Below, one piece after another: positions 60,357-64,000 of a stretch of DNA of 64,000 nt. Below the pieces are notes generated by a model. That model was not told where the DNA came from. It did no database searches and saw only the letters and a list, made by a program, of their open reading frames with translations. Both the position numbers and the translations under genes were made by a program. The stretch is from Punica granatum (taxonomy: Eukaryota; Streptophyta; Magnoliopsida; Myrtales; Lythraceae), in contig NC_045130.1 in the NCBI RefSeq assembly GCF_007655135.1, positions 27,276,605 through 27,340,604 of the forward strand, read 5' to 3'. Position 1 is the first letter of the stretch; each line of letters begins with the position of its first letter.

Positions 60357-61804
60357 TTAGAAAGAATTACAAAAATAGTCTTATAAGTTTGCTCTTTTTT
60401 GACATCGAGACCTATAAGTTTCATTTTGACTTTTCAAGTCCTACACTTTTGCTTTGTTAAATACTTATGGTCCAAATCGCAACTGACCGTTAACCAGTGC
60501 TGACGTAACGTAAACCACGTTAAATCTTTTCCACCTATATTGAAAATGCCGACATGAAAAATTAAAAGAATTACATTAATGGACCTAAAAGTTTTTCATT
60601 TTTTGGACTTGAATCCTATAAGTTCAATTTTGAAAAAAGCAATCTTAAATCATTTGAAAAAGAGACAGTCTTGGTCCATTCCATAATCGGACATTAACGA
60701 ATGATAACGTGGATTTAGCCTTGGAAAAAAGCTAACAGCTGGTAGTTAATATGACACACGTCGACCAACCATCACATGTCACTTCAAAAAATTCTTAAAG
60801 ATTTTAGCAAAACATAAAAATTAGATAAGAAAATTTAAAATTTGAATAACATTAACCAAAATTAAATAAAAAGTGGAAAAAATTCAAAACAATTATAAAA
60901 ATTATTTTTAAAAAAATTGAAAATAATGTAAAAGAAAGTTTATAAGTTTTAAGAAAAATAGAAGAAAAATTCAGAACATATTGCATAAATTAATAAAATT
61001 TAAAGAAAATTTTGAATTTTTTTTAAAATAGAAAAATAGAAAAAAATTAAGAAAAATTCAAAAAAATTACAGAAAGTTCATAAAAAGTACAAAAATTTTT
61101 AAAAAGATTTAGAAAAATTAAATAAAAATAAAAAGTTAGGAAAATAATAAATACGAAAATTAATATTAAAAAATAACTATATAAAATTCCAAAAAGTGGA
61201 AGATAATTTTCGAACTCGTCAAAGAATGAGAGGGGGCTGGGTAATTGCCAAGATATCGAATAAGGCGAGATCATCAGAGGTTCTGGTCCAAAGGGCACCC
61301 CTTTCGGATCCCCCTCCCCCAATATTTAATTAATCATTTTAATTTAATGTAGTTTTTCTACTATTTTTATAAAAAAAATTAAAAAAAATTTATTATTTAA
61401 ATTTTTTCAAAAAAATAATTTTTAATTAATTTCTTAAAATTAAAAATTGAAATAAAAATTTAATATTATCGGCCGGTATGGAATGTACAAAAATTGTCAC
61501 TTTTTGAAACGATTTAGGACTGTTTTTCCAAAATTGAACTTATATGCTCAAGTTTAAAAAATGAAAATATTTTAAGACTATCGATGTTATTCTTTTAATT
61601 GCACGTAAGTATTTGAAATATAGGTGAAAATATTTAACATTGTTTATGTCCACGTCAGCACGGTTAACGGTTAGTAATGATTTAGACCATAAGTGTCTAG
61701 CGAAGCAAATATTTAGAATTTGCAAAAGCCAAAATGAAACTTATAGTATTCGATGTCATAAAAGAATAAATTTATAAGATCGTTTTTGTAATTCTCCCAT
61801 TTTT
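60357..61804. mobile_element. Inner long-TIR element of the cluster
   Basis: The left arm (about 60357-60700) and right arm (about 61465-61804) are inverted repeats of about 340 bp. Paired blocks include 'gaattacaaaaa', 'aagtttcattttg(a/g)ctttt' and 'taaccgt(t)aaccagtgctgacgt'. 'attttttag' and 'attttttga' flank the ends, possibly a decayed 9-bp duplication as for Mutator-like elements. The core (60780-61330) is A-rich and has no gene. Confidence 0.55.
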
Positions 61805-62552
61805 TGAGTTTAAAATAAAAAAGGGATTTATCAATTGCACAAAATGCCCCTAAATCATCTACGAATTTTCAATTCTTTACCACTGCACTTCCGTTGGACT
61901 TCCCTCACTCCTCCATCTACAACCATCGTCATTTGACCTCCGACGAAATGTGACAATTTATTTCATCGTTTTTAAGGCGAACAAGTCAGATATGATCATG
62001 AGATGGCCAAACCTTGCGGGGAGATATGTCCTCTAAGAAGGCTGAAGGCTCATCCTCGTGAGCCTCCAATCAATGTCTTAGACGCCTTGAGTCCACTCGC
62101 AAGCCTAGGTTTTGGTTTACCGAGGCTCATGAGTTTCAACCCTGGGGTCGGGGCCTTGTTTTTGGTGCATGCCGAGCTCTGGTCTAAAAAGCCATTCATT
62201 CACCCAACTCCTAGAATGGGTCTCGTGAGCCTTTGGCATACCCAAACTTGGGCTCGCGAGTCGAACTAGGGCTTTTGAGACCTCAACTAAAGGTTCACAA
62301 GCACGAGCCTTCTCAAAGGTTAGATCTCACTAGCGAGGTTTGGCTATGTCAAGGTCATACATCTAACTTGTTCACCTCGAGAATGACGAGAAAATTGCTT
62401 CGCTTCATCAAAGGTCAAGTGGTGACGGTAGTGACAAAGGAGTGAGTGGAGTTTAACGGAGGTGTAATGGTAAAGGATTAAAAAATTTGAGATGAGTTAG
62501 GGGCATTTCGGGTAATTGATAAATATATATATTTTATTTTAATCTAAAAAAA
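61803..62552. mobile_element. Second TIR element with GC-richer core
   Basis: The left arm (about 61803-61930) and right arm (about 62430-62552) are inverted. 'tttatcaattgcacaaaatgcccc' on the left matches 'tttatcaattacccgaaatgcccc' read on the minus strand at the right. 'cctccg' and 'ccactcactcct' blocks also pair. The core 61990-62440 is of mixed composition. Frames there (62003-62269, 62233-62445) show no domain. Confidence 0.55.
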
Positions 62553-62971
62553 TTGGTCATCGTCAATAAGTATTTCATGCTTTTATGTCCCGATCATCAT
62601 CGATTAACACTCAGTCACAGTTTTGACTGGAAGTGTATAACACAATGGATATTTGAGGACTCATTAGCCAAGGTAAAACTTACAGGACTCGATTGAAAAT
62701 ATGAGCAAACTTATAGGATTTCCATTGGTTTTTATATATTCCACATAGACATCTTAATTACATTTGAAAGAAAATTTCACGTCGTTAAACAACGAATAAT
62801 GGTATGGACTATAGTGTATAATGGACTAAATGTTCTTAGACTCATTTAGCCAAAATAAAACTTACAGGATCCGATCGGCAAAAAGAATAAACTTATGGAA
62901 GCTCCATTGTAATTTTCTCGTTTTCATGTTGTTGGTCGTCCTATAATTAACTGGAAACGTTAAATACTTAG

Positions 62972-63285
62972 GGTGTGTTTGTTTTATAAACAATATTCAA
63001 CTCAACTCAATTCAACTCCACTTATCTTCAATTCAACATCACAATCATTACTTTTTTATTTTTTAAATATTTTTAATCATTCAATTCAATTTTTAATATT
63101 AAATTCTCTCAACTATTCATTACTTTTTCACAATTTAACAACACAATCATTACTTAATCATTATTTTCTCTCAATTATTTATTACTTTTTCACACTTTTT
63201 CTCATAATTCAATAATACAATCATTACAAACCAATTAAAACTAAAACTCAACTCAACTCAACTCTCAATCCAAACGCACTCTTAA
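62972..63285. mobile_element. 'GTTTGGTTT' MITE, copy at the right end
   Basis: It has 'caactcaactcaattcaactcc' near the left end and 'actcaactcaactcaactctc' with 'ccaaacgcac' at the right. The body ('ttcacactttttctcataattcaataatacaatcattac') matches the unit at 43926-44192 by eye. Confidence 0.6.
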
Positions 63286-63489
63286 TCTCTGATCACTCTG
63301 TAAATTACTCCACGAACAAAATAATGAGTACGAAATGAGCAAATTATGAAAATCAGCTAGTATTTAGACAGTTTATCCATGCGCGCAAGGATCGGTTAAT
63401 TGTTCATGACAGTTTCCAATCATTAAAATGCCTTAGCCAAAAGAGGGAAAAAAAGAAAAGAAAATAAAAAAGCATATTATTCAAATAAC

Positions 63490-64000
63490 TTCAGTTCTAA
63501 AAGGATTCAAAACCCAACATCACATGAACTAGGTACCACCACTTATCAGCTTGAGTTTTTAAGTGGAAATGAGCTCAATCCGTATAAACCCAATGGAAAT
63601 TGAATATGGTATCGGAGAGCAGGTTACGTGTATGCGCATTCACGCGCGTGTGCACACCCACACTACATCAAGTTCAATATAACCGAGTCCAACCAAAAGT
63701 ACGCCTCGTGTAAGTCCCTCTCGCTCGAGCACGGAAGATGAGCCCGACTCGAGATCAGTTGTTGAGGGTAGATGTTTAAGGGCAACGCATAAGCAGAAAT
63801 ATACCACACATTACATGTGAGAGCAAGAAAATGGATCTAAGTCTGTATAAACCTAATGAAAATTCATTAATCCACAATCAAATCAATAAAATTAATTTAA
63901 TCAAAATTGGGGCAACTAGTTAAAATTACAATTAAATTTATCTTATGCATTGTGCAGTTCACTTGATATTTTTACTACTACATTTCATTTTGAAACCAAC
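63490..64000. repeat. Repeat-like sequence, unclassified, runs to the window edge
   Basis: Two blocks share 'gtaaaccyaatg(g/a)aaatt'-type sequence (63578-63602 and 63843-63866). Between them lies 'ggtatcggagagcaggttacgtg' and an ACGCGCGTGTGCACACCC run. It resembles non-coding retroelement sequence. No gene is seen. Confidence 0.3.

Larger units (their letters stand above)
59790..62930. mobile_element. Nested inverted-repeat cluster of non-autonomous TIR elements
   Basis: The motif 'aattacaaaaa.ag.c(c/t)tataagttt(g)..' with 'tttcattttggct' occurs head-to-tail on the left (about 59800, 60000, 60180, 60365). It recurs inverted on the right (about 61735-61800, 62660-62730, 62850-62920). No transposase or other gene is seen. 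The arrangement suggests several insertions of one family into itself. Confidence 0.55.

Noticed and set aside
62003..62445. Two overlapping frames of 70-88 codons inside a TIR element, considered as a captured gene
   Set aside because: No family match, and the frames break each other. The composition is only mildly GC-rich.

Overview
The window is nuclear DNA from a flowering plant, most likely a eudicot. It is AT-rich and gene-poor, with plant-type introns and almost every class of plant transposon. I see no bacterial, organellar or viral gene, no CRISPR array and no rRNA or convincing tRNA gene. The species cannot be named from the sequence alone. Two host genes can be supported. One is a SLAC1-family (SLAH1/SLAH4-type) anion channel in two exons at 38530-41930 (+). 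The other is a BAP31-like ER membrane protein in two exons at 52670-54480 (-).

Left part (1-26 kb): a non-autonomous CACTA element (146-1773, 3-bp target duplication) carries a nested non-autonomous hAT element (1113-1694, perfect 8-bp duplication). At 2498-4175 lies a compact 1.68-kb LTR retroelement with 454-bp LTRs and a 5-bp duplication. Its single open frame joins a gag-like N-terminus to a fragment resembling the splicing factor PRP6/STA1 and then to a fragment resembling a plant PP2C phosphatase. This gene-capturing element is the most notable object in the window. It sits in an older dispersed repeat that recurs at about 22.1-23.7 kb. A young 8-kb Copia element follows (8646-16693; 1689-bp LTRs about 1% different). 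Its gag-pol frame is interrupted by only two stop codons. Beyond it are a decayed LINE (about 18.25-19.5 kb), a Helitron-like 5' end (20546) and a purine-rich non-coding block (24.4-25.7 kb).

Middle part (27-48 kb): a decayed L1-type LINE on the minus strand (27734-32480) abuts an old, deleted Copia element, also on the minus strand (about 32510-35265). Next come a MULE-type foldback MITE with a perfect 9-bp duplication (36250-36604) and several 'GTTTGGTTT' MITEs in front of the anion-channel gene. That gene carries a SINE and a C26A12 tract in its intron. Downstream are a head-to-head MITE palindrome (43655-44192), a SINE with a 15-bp duplication (45349-45523), and a tandem duplication of about 0.7 kb containing a CACTA right end and a Helitron-like 3' end (46422-47770).

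Right part (48-64 kb): the BAP31-like gene is followed by a repeat-derived region starting TGTCACGACCCG, which holds a 39-bp minisatellite (56240-56510). Then come a (CT)~60 microsatellite (59376-59494) and a nested set of inverted repeats (59790-62930), probably several non-autonomous TIR elements. The two host genes show no functional link to each other. Most of the window records repeated nested transposition.
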